The position numbers and the translations under genes were made by a program. Shown piece after piece: positions 34,979 to 43,610 of a DNA stretch of 64,000 bases. Position 1 is the stretch's first letter, and every line of letters begins with the position of its first letter. Source of the DNA: Schlegelella_A sp036496385. Its GTDB lineage: Bacteria > Pseudomonadota > Gammaproteobacteria > Burkholderiales > Burkholderiaceae_C. A model generated the notes under the pieces. It saw only the letters and a list, made by a program, of their open reading frames with translations. It did no database searches and was not told the origin of the DNA. The stretch covers positions 1-64,000 of the forward strand of contig DASXLD010000003.1 in NCBI GenBank assembly GCA_036496385.1, written 5' to 3'.

Positions 34979-35638
34979 CTAGCGGATGTCGTCGACGCTC
35001 ACGCCGAGTCGCTCGGCGTACAGGGCGAGGGTGCGCTGCCAGGCCGGGCGGGCCGTGCAGCGCGCGTAGTAGGCCTTGACCTTCGGGAAGGGATCCATCA
35101 GGTCGGTCTTGCGGATGCCGCGCAGCACGCCGGCCATCATGATGTCGGCCACCGTGAAGCCGGCGCAGGCGATCCACTCGCGGTCTTCGAGGCGTCGCTC
35201 GACGTCGCCGAGCCAGCGGCCGGCAATCTTGCGGACCTCCGCCTTGATCTTGTGGGCGGCATTGCCGCTGTCGAAGATCTCGATGAGGTCGATGCACACC
35301 AGGGTCGTCCCGACGGTGCCGACGGCGGCGAAGCACCACTGGACGACGCCGGTGCGGCCCTCGACGTCTTCCGGGATCAGCTTGCCGGCCTTCTCGGCCA
35401 GGTAGAGCACGATCGCGGCCGACTCGGCGATCACGAAGCCGTCGTCGTCGATGACCGGCGCTTGGTGGAAGGGGCTGATTCGACTGTAGGCGTCACCGTC
35501 GAGCTCGCCGCCGCCGTGGTCGAGCGCGTGGACTCGATACGGCAGGCCGGTCTCCTCGAGCGCCCACTGCGCCCAGAGGTCTTTCGTCTCGCCGTGCCCG
35601 GCGGGAAAGATGTTGCCGAAGCCATAGAGCGTGATCAC
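34979..35638 (-). CDS. Glutathione S-transferase-like protein
   Basis: A 219-residue GST. The N-terminal thioredoxin-like domain reads ITLYGFGNI, then FHQAPVIDDDGFVIAESAAIVLYLAEK, with the cis-Pro and the Glu-Ser pair that binds the gamma-glutamyl group. The C-terminal helical domain includes WIACAGFTVADIMMAGVL, the N-capping-box motif. The GTG start at 35638 is preceded by GGAGGAC and gives the correct N-terminus; the frame stays open to 35752 without homology. It is convergent with the sulfotransferase-like gene and divergent from arsC. The electrophilic substrate cannot be told. Confidence 0.88.
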   Translation of the reverse strand: MITLYGFGNIFPAGHGETKDLWAQWALEETGLPYRVHALDHGGGELDGDAYSRISPFHQAPVIDDDGFVIAESAAIVLYLAEKAGKLIPEDVEGRTGVVQWCFAAVGTVGTTLVCIDLIEIFDSGNAAHKIKAEVRKIAGRWLGDVERRLEDREWIACAGFTVADIMMAGVLRGIRKTDLMDPFPKVKAYYARCTARPAWQRTLALYAERLGVSVDDIR

Positions 35639-35878
35639 GTCGTCCTCCGCCGGCGACTGGATCCGCCGGCCAACGCCAGCGTACACGCCGCGAAAGGCGG
35701 CTCTGCGTGCGGGTGTGCCGCGAGGAAAGGAAGTGTGGCAGGCCATTGCCACCGGGCCTGGTATCTCGTCCTGGTAGACCGTCGCCCGCGAGACACCGCA
35801 GTGGCAAGGGTGGTTTCAAGAGCGCTTCCCGATGCCGTAGGCTGCTGGTCATCACCCCTCCGCCGCCAAATTCGCCCG

Positions 35879-36307
35879 ATGTCCGACGTCACGATCTATC
35901 ACAACCCCGCCTGCGGCACCTCTCGCAACACGCTGGCGATGCTTCGCCACGCCGGGATCGAGCCGACAGTGATCGAGTATCTGAAGACGCCGCCTTCCAA
36001 GGAAAGGTTGCGCGAGCTGCTGGCCGCCATGGGGTTGTCGGCCCGCGACCTGCTGCGCAAGAAAGGGACGCCCTACGAAGCGCTGCGGCTCGACGATCCC
36101 AAGTGGAGCGACGACGAGCTGCTCGATGCGATGCTGCGCGATCCCATTCTCATCAACCGGCCGATCGTGGTGACGTCGCTCGGCACCCGGCTGTGCCGCC
36201 CTTCCGAAGCAGTGCTGGAGATTCTTCCGGTGACGATGGCGCCCTTCACCAAGGAAGACGGCGAGGTCGTGCACGACACCCGTTTCCATTCCGGCCCGAA
36301 GGCGTAG
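35879..36307 (+). CDS. arsC: Glutaredoxin-dependent arsenate reductase ArsC
   Basis: A 142-residue protein with the complete ArsC core. MSDVTIYHNPAC gives the catalytic Cys12 in HNPACGTSRNTL. The substrate arginines are in LRKKGTPYEAL, PILINRPIV and SLGTRLCRPSE, as in the plasmid R773 enzyme. It reduces arsenate to arsenite with glutathione and glutaredoxin. No arsB, acr3 or arsR gene is next to it, so it may act alone or with a distant efflux gene. It is divergent from the GST gene and ends 6 bp from the convergent aminotransferase. Confidence 0.93.
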   Translation: MSDVTIYHNPACGTSRNTLAMLRHAGIEPTVIEYLKTPPSKERLRELLAAMGLSARDLLRKKGTPYEALRLDDPKWSDDELLDAMLRDPILINRPIVVTSLGTRLCRPSEAVLEILPVTMAPFTKEDGEVVHDTRFHSGPKA

Positions 36308-36313
36308 TTCGCT

Positions 36314-37258
36314 TCAAGCCCGCGTCGAGCCCGTCACCATCCGCAGATAGAGCTCGCCGGCGCGGGTCGTCTGCGCGCCCGGCCGCCCCTCGCCGATCGT
36401 CCGCCCGTCGACCTTTGTCACCGGCGTCACGCCGCCGAGCGTTCCGGTGACGAACGCCTCGTCCCCCGAGTACACCTGCGCGAGCGTGAAGTCGCATTCG
36501 CGGGCGACGCCGCCCGCCGCCCGCCACGCGTCGATCACGTTGCCCTGGGTGATGCCCTTGAACGAGTACGCGCCGGTCGAGGTCCACAGCTCGCCGTCGC
36601 GGACGACGAAGAAGTTGGTCGAGTTGCAGCTCGCGACGAAGCCGCGCGGATCGAGCATCAGCGCTTCGTCGGCACCGGCGTGGATCGCCTGGATCAGCGC
36701 CTGGATCAGGTTCAGGCGACTGTGCGAGTTGAGGCGCAGGTCGAAGACATCGGGGCCGCTGGTGCGAAAGGTCGAAGTGAAGAGCGCGAGGCCGCGCGCC
36801 TTCGACTCCGGCTTCGGCGTCTTCCACTCGGCGACGATGACGACGGTCGCCTTGCCGATCACGAAGCGCGGGTCCTGGTTCGGCGTCCGCTTGAGGCCGC
36901 GCGTCACCATCAGCCGGATGTGCGCGCCGTCGGTCATCGCGTTCTTCGCCAGCGTGTCGAGGAGGGCTTCGGTCAGCTCGGCACGCGTCAGGCCGATGTC
37001 GAGCGCGATCGAGGTCGCGCCTTCGTAGAGCCGGTCGAGGTGGGCGTCGAGGCTGATGATCCGGCCCTGCACCAGGCGCAGCCCCTCCCAGATGCCGTCG
37101 CCGAGGACGAAGCCGCTGTCGAAGACGGAGACGCGCGCCTCGTCGCGCGGCACGAACTCGCCGTTGACATAGACGAGGACGGCGTCGTTGCGCGGGTCGG
37201 CGAGATAGCCCTGGGCGCTCTCGCCCTGGGCGAGGCCGGTCGGTGTGGCAGCGGTCAT
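36314..37258 (-). CDS. Class IV aminotransferase-like protein with Arg at the PLP-lysine position
   Basis: A 314-residue fold-type IV (BCAT/D-amino-acid aminotransferase) protein: YVNGEFVPRDEARVSVFDSGFVLGDGIWEGLRL is the usual start, split into two strands and the substrate-gate loop. ADEALMLDPRGFVASCNSTNFF is the cofactor-phosphate region, and GITQGNVI follows. The Schiff-base lysine should lie about 34 residues before S210, in DLRLNSHSRLN, but the candidates there are Arg175 and Arg181. The enzyme may therefore be inactive or changed. It is 35 bp downstream of an amino-acid ABC importer, so it would act on the imported amino acid. Confidence 0.8.
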   Translation of the reverse strand: MTAATPTGLAQGESAQGYLADPRNDAVLVYVNGEFVPRDEARVSVFDSGFVLGDGIWEGLRLVQGRIISLDAHLDRLYEGATSIALDIGLTRAELTEALLDTLAKNAMTDGAHIRLMVTRGLKRTPNQDPRFVIGKATVVIVAEWKTPKPESKARGLALFTSTFRTSGPDVFDLRLNSHSRLNLIQALIQAIHAGADEALMLDPRGFVASCNSTNFFVVRDGELWTSTGAYSFKGITQGNVIDAWRAAGGVARECDFTLAQVYSGDEAFVTGTLGGVTPVTKVDGRTIGEGRPGAQTTRAGELYLRMVTGSTRA

Positions 37259-37293
37259 GGCGCTCTCCGGCGTGACAAGAAAGGATCGGAGGA

Positions 37294-38127
37294 TCAGAAG
37301 TCGAATTCGCGGTGGCGCTCGACGAAGACGCGCGTGCGCGGCTGGCTCGGGTGCTTCAGCACCTGGTCCGGCGTGCCCTGCTCGTGGATCACGCCGTCGG
37401 CGATGAAGAGCACGCGGTTGGCGACGTGATACGCGAAGCCGATCTCGTGCGTCACCAGCAGCATCGTGCGGCCTTCCTCGGCGAGCGCGCGGATGACGCG
37501 CAGCACCTCGCCGACCAGCTCGGGATCGAGAGCCGACGTCGGCTCGTCGAAGAGGAGCACCTCGGGGTCCATCGCCAGCGCACGGGCGATCGCGACGCGC
37601 TGCTTCTGGCCGCCCGAAAGCCGCGCCGGATAGGCCTCGGCCTTGTCGGCGAGGCCGACGCGGGCGAGCTCGGCCAGTGCGCGCGTGCGCGCCTCGGCCT
37701 CGCGCTGGCCGCGCACCGTGCGGAGCCCCTCCATGACGTTGCCGAGCGCGGTCATGTGCGGGAACAGGTTGAACTGCTGGAACACCATGCCGACGCGCTG
37801 GCGCACGCGCGTCAGCTCGGCTTCGTCGTAGCTGCGCCGGCCGGGATCGGCCTTGCCCGGCGCCGCCCGGCCGATCGCCTGGCCTGCCAGCTCGACGACG
37901 CCGGCGCTCGGCAGCTCCATGAAATTGAGGCAGCGTAGCAGCGTGCTCTTGCCCGAGCCCGACGCGCCGAGGATGGCGATGCGGTCGCCCGGCATGACGT
38001 CGAGGTCGATGCCGCGCAGCACGGCGTGGTCGCCGAAGCTCTTCTGCAGCCCGCCGATCCGCATCAGCGGTCGCGCGACCACCGCAGTCGTGGTGGCGGC
38101 GGCGCCCGACGAATCGGCGATCGTCAT
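37294..38127 (-). CDS. Amino-acid ABC transporter ATP-binding protein (GlnQ/HisP-type)
   Basis: A 277-residue ATPase. Walker A is GASGSGKST, the Q-loop is VFQQFNLFPHMT, the signature is LSGGQKQRVAIARAL, Walker B is VLLFDEPTSALDPE and the switch is VTHEIGFA. This is the polar amino-acid subfamily, whose second-half Asp/Glu and LFPHMT are typical. Its ATG overlaps the permease stop (ATGA), which couples translation. The protein drives uptake through the two permeases upstream. Confidence 0.95.
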   Translation of the reverse strand: MTIADSSGAAATTTAVVARPLMRIGGLQKSFGDHAVLRGIDLDVMPGDRIAILGASGSGKSTLLRCLNFMELPSAGVVELAGQAIGRAAPGKADPGRRSYDEAELTRVRQRVGMVFQQFNLFPHMTALGNVMEGLRTVRGQREAEARTRALAELARVGLADKAEAYPARLSGGQKQRVAIARALAMDPEVLLFDEPTSALDPELVGEVLRVIRALAEEGRTMLLVTHEIGFAYHVANRVLFIADGVIHEQGTPDQVLKHPSQPRTRVFVERHREFDF

Positions 38128-38798
38128 GCGTCCGACCTGCCGAGCCGCCGCTCCAGCGCGTACGTCGCCTGCACGAGCGGAAACAGGCAGAGGAAGAAGA
38201 CGACCGCGATCACCGTGTAGGTCTCGATCGGGTTGAAGTTGAGCGAGGCGAGGAGCTTGCCTTGCTGGAGCAGCTCGACGTAGGCGACCGCCGAAGCCAG
38301 CGTCGTCATCTTGAAGATCTCGATGCCGCGGTTGGTGAGCGCGGGCAGCATCCTTCGCAGCGCCTGCGGCAGGATGACGCGGCGCATCGCCTGCGCCGGC
38401 GTCATGCCGAGCGCGCGCGCCGCCTCGGCCTGGCCGCGGTCGATCGACTCGATGCCGCCGCGGTAGATCTCGGCCGAGAACGCGGCCGAGTTCAGCGAGA
38501 TGCCGAGCGCGGCCGCGGTCAGCGGGCTGATCTCGAACGGCAGCAGGATCGGCAGCGCGTAATAGAACCACAGGATCTGCACCAGCACCGGCGTGTTGCG
38601 GAAGAACTCGACGAACACGGTCGCCGGCAAGTAGATCCAGCGCGCCTTCGCGTGCCGGCCGAGGCCGACGACGAGGCCGAAGCCCAGGCCGACCACCATG
38701 CAGATCGCGAACAGCCTGAGCGTGCCGATCGCGCCGGCCCAGAGCACGTCGGCGTTCTCGAACACCGGCGCAAAGTTCCAGCGGTAGAGCGAGGCCAT
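38124..38798 (-). CDS. Amino-acid ABC transporter permease (second)
   Basis: A 224-residue permease of the His/Glu/Gln/Arg/opine family. It has about five helices and the cytoplasmic EAA loop EAARALGMTPAQAMRRVILPQALRRMLPALTN (given here only to mark the ATPase coupling helix), followed by the family's TTLASAVAYVELL. FVEFFRNTPVLVQILW is the conserved early motif. The start overlaps the preceding permease stop by one base (TGATG). Permease partner and ATPase are adjacent. Confidence 0.95.
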   Translation of the reverse strand: MASLYRWNFAPVFENADVLWAGAIGTLRLFAICMVVGLGFGLVVGLGRHAKARWIYLPATVFVEFFRNTPVLVQILWFYYALPILLPFEISPLTAAALGISLNSAAFSAEIYRGGIESIDRGQAEAARALGMTPAQAMRRVILPQALRRMLPALTNRGIEIFKMTTLASAVAYVELLQQGKLLASLNFNPIETYTVIAVVFFLCLFPLVQATYALERRLGRSDA

Positions 38799-39475
38799 CA
38801 GCGCGCCATCCCTTCACCGCTGGCGGCGAGGCGCCGCTCGAGCCCGCGCACCAGCCTGCTCGCCGCGAAGATGACGACGAAATAGATCAGCGCCGTCACC
38901 GTGAAGACCTCGAGCGGACGGAACGTCTTCTGCGCCACCTCGTTGGTCTCGAACAGGAGGTCGGCGTACGAGACGATGGCGACCAGCGTCGTCGTCTTCA
39001 TGAGCTCGATCGCGCGCTCGAGGAACGCGGGGATCATCCGCTTGACGGCCTGGGGCAGGACGACGCGGCGCATCACCTGATGCGGCGCCATGCCGAGCGC
39101 GCGACCCGCTTCCCACTGGCCGCGCTCGACCGAGACGATGCCGCCGCGGAACACCTCGGCGAAGAACGCCGCCGACTGGATCGAGAACGTCAGCACCGCG
39201 GCGACGTACGGCGTCATCTCGACCTGGATCAGGATCGGCAGCGCGAAAAAGAACCAGAACAGCTGCACCAGCGGCGGCGTGGTGCGGAAGACCTCGATCA
39301 CCGCGCCCGCCGGCCATGCCAGCAGCCGCGACGGCGAGAGCCGCATCAGCGCGAGGACGAGACCGAGCGGCACGCCGAAGGCGAGCGCCGCGGCTGTCAC
39401 CTTCAGCGTGTTGAGGAGGCCGAGCGCCAGCAGGTCCGCGTTCGCCCACACCGGGGCGAAGTTCCAGGCGTGCAT
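38798..39475 (-). CDS. Amino-acid ABC transporter permease (first)
   Basis: A 225-residue permease paralogous to the next one downstream (both start with WNFAPV and a short periplasmic turn). VIEVFRTTPPLVQLFW and the EAA-type loop EAGRALGMAPHQVMRRVV are seen, then TTLVAIVSYADLLF. The two permeases form a heterodimer. Forty-nine base pairs separate it from the binding-protein gene upstream, and it overlaps the second permease. Confidence 0.95.
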   Translation of the reverse strand: MHAWNFAPVWANADLLALGLLNTLKVTAAALAFGVPLGLVLALMRLSPSRLLAWPAGAVIEVFRTTPPLVQLFWFFFALPILIQVEMTPYVAAVLTFSIQSAAFFAEVFRGGIVSVERGQWEAGRALGMAPHQVMRRVVLPQAVKRMIPAFLERAIELMKTTTLVAIVSYADLLFETNEVAQKTFRPLEVFTVTALIYFVVIFAASRLVRGLERRLAASGEGMAR

Positions 39476-39524
39476 CGACGAGCAGGATGTGGCGTGATCG
39501 AGCGGCTTGCCGCGCGGCCGGCGG

Positions 39525-40370
39525 CTACGACTTGCCGAGCATCTCTTTCATCACCGGCGGCGAGGCCTTGGGGTCGAGGCCGAAGCCGACCAGGAACTCC
39601 TCGTACCACTTCTGCGTCTGGCCGTTCGCATAGAACTTGCCGATCTCCTTGTCGACCCAGTCGACGAAGGACTTGTCGGCTTCCTTCCTGACGGCGACGC
39701 TCGAGGCCTGCGTCTGCGGCGGCGTCGGCACGACGATCTTGCCGCTGCCGAGCTTCTGCCGCGCCACGAGCAGCGGCGGGTGGAACAGGCACACGGCGTC
39801 GGCGCGGCCGGCCTGGAACGCGGCGATCGCGGCGGCGTTGTCGGGGAAGCGCGAGATCTGTGCCTTGGCGACGTTCTCGCTCAGGAACTTGTCCATGCTG
39901 CTCGCCTGCGGCACGGCGATGCGCACCTCGGGCTTGTCGAGATCGGCCCACGCCTTCACTGGCAGGTCGTCGCGCGCCAGCACCGCGAGCGAGTAGTAGA
40001 GGAACGCCGTCTTCGGGAAGTCGACCGCCTGCGCCCGCTCGGGCGTCGCGTCCATCATCGACATCATGTCGATCTTGTTGCCCTGCAGCGCGGCGATCGC
40101 CGTGCCCCACGTCACCTCGACCGGCTCGAACTTGACGCCGAGGTCGGCGGCCATCGCCTTGCCCAGCGAAACGCCGACGCCGCTCGACCAGTCGCCCGAC
40201 TTCGGATCCTTGGAATACCACGGCGGCGCTTGCGTGACGCCGACGCGGAGCGCTCCGCGTTGCTTGATCTGGGCGAGGGTGGAATCCGCAGAGGCCTGCG
40301 ACCAGGCAGCCGGCGCCACGGCCGCGACGGCGATGGCGAGCAGCGAGCGGCGATGGATTCGAGCGGACAT
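39525..40370 (-). CDS. Amino-acid ABC transporter periplasmic binding protein (family 3)
   Basis: A 281-residue secreted binding protein. The signal has a twin-arginine-like start (RIHRRSLLAIAVAAVAPAAWSQA). Then come LAQIKQRGALRVGV and VTWGTAIAALQGNKIDMMSMMDATPERAQAVDF, the typical hinge-and-pocket blocks. AAIAAFQAGRADAVCLF is the second lobe motif. The start with AGGAGC upstream was chosen over a longer open frame. It is the first gene of a five-gene operon (binding protein, two permeases, ATPase, class IV aminotransferase). The ligand is probably a polar or D-amino acid; not provable here. Confidence 0.92.
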   Translation of the reverse strand: MSARIHRRSLLAIAVAAVAPAAWSQASADSTLAQIKQRGALRVGVTQAPPWYSKDPKSGDWSSGVGVSLGKAMAADLGVKFEPVEVTWGTAIAALQGNKIDMMSMMDATPERAQAVDFPKTAFLYYSLAVLARDDLPVKAWADLDKPEVRIAVPQASSMDKFLSENVAKAQISRFPDNAAAIAAFQAGRADAVCLFHPPLLVARQKLGSGKIVVPTPPQTQASSVAVRKEADKSFVDWVDKEIGKFYANGQTQKWYEEFLVGFGLDPKASPPVMKEMLGKS

Positions 40371-40476
40371 GGTCGGTGCTCCTGCGATGGGTTCTCGATC
40401 ATAGAGGCGTCCCATCGGCCGATCCGGGTGCGCCACCGCCGTCGCGTCGCGCGCTACCGGCTTCACGCCGCGCGCC

Positions 40477-40496
40477 GCTGACGTCGCGGCGTCAGC
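40477..40496 (-). terminator. Possible terminator after the Tat amidohydrolase gene
   Basis: GCTGACG and CGTCAGC pair around TCGCGG, about 40 bp beyond the stop at 40535 in the minus direction. There is no T-run, so termination is uncertain. Confidence 0.35.
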
Positions 40497-40534
40497 CCGG
40501 CGCCGCCCCTGCGTTCCGGCCGGTCAGCAGACTG

Positions 40535-42139
40535 TCATTGAGGGCTGAAGAGGTTCTTCGCAATTCCCGCCGCGGAAAATACATAGTCGCGCGAGTCCTC
40601 GAGCTGCCTGCGCAGCCGCGGCAGGTCGACGTCGAGCAGCCGCCCTTTCCACTTGCGCACCTTGCCGGCGACGATCACCGTCTCCACGTTGGTGCGATCC
40701 ATCAGCGAGACGACCGCTCCCGGCACCTGGTTGAGCGGCGCCACGTTGATCGCGGTCGCATCGAGGATGATGATGTCGGCCTCCTTGCCCGGCGTGAGCG
40801 AACCGGTCTTGCCGTCGAGGCGCAATGCTTTGGCGCCGTTGATGGTGGCGAAGCGAAGCACGTCGCGAGTCGTGAGAAGTTGCGGCAGGCTCGGGGCCGG
40901 CGTCGGCCACTGATTGGGCGGATAGAAGTTGCCCTGCTCCAGGACCATCTGGTTCACGAGGGCGCGCTGTACATTCATCGTCGAGCGCATCTGGGTGAAG
41001 AAGTCGGCCGTCAGCGTGCATTCCACGTCGACGCTCAGAGACGGCTCCATGCCCAGGCTTTGCAGCTTGAGGATCGGCGGCATGCCGTGGCGCATGTTCA
41101 TCTCGATCGGGACCGCGAGCGAGACCTGCGCGCCGACGTCCTTGACCTTCTGCCAGGCGGTATCGGACATCCCGGTCATGTGGATGAACAGGTTGTCGGG
41201 CCCGATCCCGATGTGGCCGTTGCCGCCCGTTCCGGCGGCGAGGCTGTCGAAGATCGGCCGGATGCCGAACGGCGAGAGGATGTGCGCGGCGATCTGCAGC
41301 CCGAGCTGGCGTCCGATCGTCCACGACAGGTCGGTCGACGGATCGCCGAGATAGACCTCGCCGCCCATGATCATGTGAACGAGCTGGTCGCTCGACGAGA
41401 ACCATTTCTGCTGGATGCGGAAGGCGTCGGTCGGATATTGGTTGCCGGGGTTGGTGCCGAGGATGTTGGCACCTGCGCTCTCGAAGAAACCGAACGCGGC
41501 GCGGCGTTTGGTGTCGAACAGCGCCTGGATGGCGGCATCCGAGTGCTGAGGCGAATGATGGATCTGCGAGACGTCGTGAACCGTCGTGACGCCGTCGTCG
41601 AGCTGGCTCAGGCCGCCGAACAGCTCGTTGATGTACACATCCTGCGGTCGGTACACAGGGGCGAACTTGAGCAGGATGTATTCGAAGTAGGTCGTGCTGC
41701 CGCTCGGCGAGCCCGACATGTCGTTGATCAGCACGCCGTCGGCGAGAAAGCTGCGCAGAGCGGTCTCGAACTGGTGATGGTGCGTATCGATGAAGCCCGG
41801 CATGACGATGCGCCCGCGCGCGTCGATGACCGCCGCGCCGCCGGCATGCAGGCTCGGCCCGACGGCGACGATCTTCTTGCCCTCGACCAGCACGTCGGCC
41901 TGGGGGAAATCGCCGACCTTCGGGTCCATCGACATGACGGCACCGCCCCGGATGAGGTAGCGCCGGCCCGGCCCACCGCTCTCTTCGGGCTCCCTCTCGT
42001 CGCCCGCCGCGACGGCGGCTCGCGGCGCCAGGAGACCGAGGCCGCTGGCGGCAATACCCGCTGCGGTCGTGGCCCTCAGGAACTTGCGACGTGAGCCAAA
42101 GTGCTGTTGCGGGAACCCCGCGTCACAGAGTGTGCACAT
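40535..42139 (-). CDS. Tat-exported amidohydrolase (TrzN/AtzA-type superfamily)
   Basis: A 534-residue protein. The twin-arginine signal SRRKFLRATTAAGIAASGLGLL is split by this family's usual length and is followed by Ala-rich cleavage. The metal site is H-x-H in GFIDTHHHQFETALRS; later the enzyme has VTTVHDVSQ and IHMTGMSD with the third His, and the ending SLTPGKEADIIILDATAINVAP. It belongs to the amidohydrolases that remove chloride or amine groups from heterocycles or deaminate nucleobases. The start at 42139 has GGAGG just upstream. Exported forms are less common than cytoplasmic ones. Substrate unknown. Confidence 0.9.
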   Translation of the reverse strand: MCTLCDAGFPQQHFGSRRKFLRATTAAGIAASGLGLLAPRAAVAAGDEREPEESGGPGRRYLIRGGAVMSMDPKVGDFPQADVLVEGKKIVAVGPSLHAGGAAVIDARGRIVMPGFIDTHHHQFETALRSFLADGVLINDMSGSPSGSTTYFEYILLKFAPVYRPQDVYINELFGGLSQLDDGVTTVHDVSQIHHSPQHSDAAIQALFDTKRRAAFGFFESAGANILGTNPGNQYPTDAFRIQQKWFSSSDQLVHMIMGGEVYLGDPSTDLSWTIGRQLGLQIAAHILSPFGIRPIFDSLAAGTGGNGHIGIGPDNLFIHMTGMSDTAWQKVKDVGAQVSLAVPIEMNMRHGMPPILKLQSLGMEPSLSVDVECTLTADFFTQMRSTMNVQRALVNQMVLEQGNFYPPNQWPTPAPSLPQLLTTRDVLRFATINGAKALRLDGKTGSLTPGKEADIIILDATAINVAPLNQVPGAVVSLMDRTNVETVIVAGKVRKWKGRLLDVDLPRLRRQLEDSRDYVFSAAGIAKNLFSPQ

Positions 42140-42348
42140 TTGTCTTCCTCCGGTTGAGTCGTCGTCGGGCCTGACTCTTTTCAATCATTCTGCGACTGAT
42201 CGATGCCGGTGTACATCGAACCGCGAGGACGCCACAAGCCATCGTGTGGTGCGGCGAATGCGGGAACGTCGTTTGCTACTCGTCGAGCCGATCTGCAAGC
42301 GAGCCGCGGGCCCGTCGTCGGCTCTAGTCCTACCGAGGAGACATCCGC

Positions 42349-43566
42349 ATGAAGAAGACTCTCATCACTGGCGCCTTTGCAGGACTGCTCCTCGCCGCCT
42401 GCGGCGGCGACGACAACACGCCGACCGGTCCACGTTTCGTGCAACAGGTCGCCGTTCCCGGAGTCGGCGCCGGAACCAACTACTCGTTCGATCTCAGTCT
42501 CGTAAACGGCACGACCTACTACTACACCGACCGCACCAACGCTGCCGTGGAGGTGGTCGACATTCCGACACTGAAGGTCACGGCCCAGATCACAGGCACG
42601 GGCGCCGACGCCTTCGCGGGCCAAGGGGCGTCGAACGCGGTTTCCGGGCCGGATGGCCTCAACGCTGTCGGCACGCAGCTATTCGCGGGCGATGTGGACT
42701 CGGTCAAGGTGATCGATCCGACGACCAAGCAAATCGTCAAGACCATCGTCATCGGCGCCAACGGTGTTCGTGCCGACGAAGGCTGCTTCGACGCCGTCCA
42801 CGGCCTCTACATGATTTCCACGCCCGAGGCGGTGCCGCCGTTCGCGACCTTCATCGATGCCGTCACGCAGACGATCGTCGCGACGGTCACGTTCACCGAC
42901 TCGGCGAGCGCACCCGCCGCCGGCCTCGAGCAATGCCGCTATGACGCCGGGAGCGACACGTTCTTCGTGAACAACGATGGAACGACCGCCAATCCGCACG
43001 GTGAACTCGACGCGTTGCCGGCCGCAGCCGTCCGCGCAATCCCGGCAGGAGGCAGCGTGAATTACACGGCCCTGGCCGGGGTGCAGATGTACAGCGAAGG
43101 CAATTGCGATCCGACTGGCCTGGCGCTCGGTCCCGGGACCGATATCGCAGTGGGATGCAGGGAGGGGACGACCGCGGCGCCATTGCTGGTCCAGATCCTC
43201 AATCGCAACACCGGGACGATCGTGGCTTCGGTCAACGCCGGCGGCGGAGACCAGATCGAATACGACGCGGGCTCGAACCGGTACTACAACGCCGCCAGCC
43301 GCTGGACGGCGACCGGCAATGCGGCGGTCAACGGCGCCTGCAGCGCGGCGTCGCCCTGCACGCCGGTCCTGTCCATCATCGATGCGGCCACCCGCACTCT
43401 CGTGATGCAGCTGCCCAGCGGCAACAACGCTCACTCGGTGGGCGTCGATCCGACGTCCGGATTGGCGTTCGTGCCGATTTCGTCGGCGGCCGCTCCGGCT
43501 GGCTGTGCGACCTGTGCCGCCAACGGTTTCAACAATGCCGGGATCGCGGTGTTCGCCATTCGATAG
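42349..43566 (+). CDS. Beta-propeller lipoprotein (YncE-like)
   Basis: A 405-residue lipoprotein. MKKTLITGAFAGLLLAAC has a lipobox with Cys18 and a GGDD tether. The rest forms repeating blades (YYYTDRTNAAVEVVDIPTLKV, VKVIDPTTKQIVKTIVIG, LSIIDAATRTLVMQLP), as in YncE/NHL-type propellers, with at least two disulfide candidates near the end (CATCAANG). It is divergent from the Tat amidohydrolase gene, 209 bp apart. Binding or scaffolding in the periplasm is likely; the ligand is unknown. Confidence 0.82.
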   Translation: MKKTLITGAFAGLLLAACGGDDNTPTGPRFVQQVAVPGVGAGTNYSFDLSLVNGTTYYYTDRTNAAVEVVDIPTLKVTAQITGTGADAFAGQGASNAVSGPDGLNAVGTQLFAGDVDSVKVIDPTTKQIVKTIVIGANGVRADEGCFDAVHGLYMISTPEAVPPFATFIDAVTQTIVATVTFTDSASAPAAGLEQCRYDAGSDTFFVNNDGTTANPHGELDALPAAAVRAIPAGGSVNYTALAGVQMYSEGNCDPTGLALGPGTDIAVGCREGTTAAPLLVQILNRNTGTIVASVNAGGGDQIEYDAGSNRYYNAASRWTATGNAAVNGACSAASPCTPVLSIIDAATRTLVMQLPSGNNAHSVGVDPTSGLAFVPISSAAAPAGCATCAANGFNNAGIAVFAIR

Positions 43567-43577
43567 GCCGTCACCAC

Positions 43578-43609
43578 TGTGCCGGCGGACCTGGGCGTTC
43601 GCCGGCCAC
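43578..43609. terminator. Convergent hairpin between propeller and DUF2652 genes
   Basis: GCCGGCG (43581-43587) and CGCCGGC (43600-43606) pair, in the 44 bp between two convergent stops. It could end both transcripts. No T-run follows on the plus strand. Confidence 0.5.
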
Positions 43610-43610
43610 C

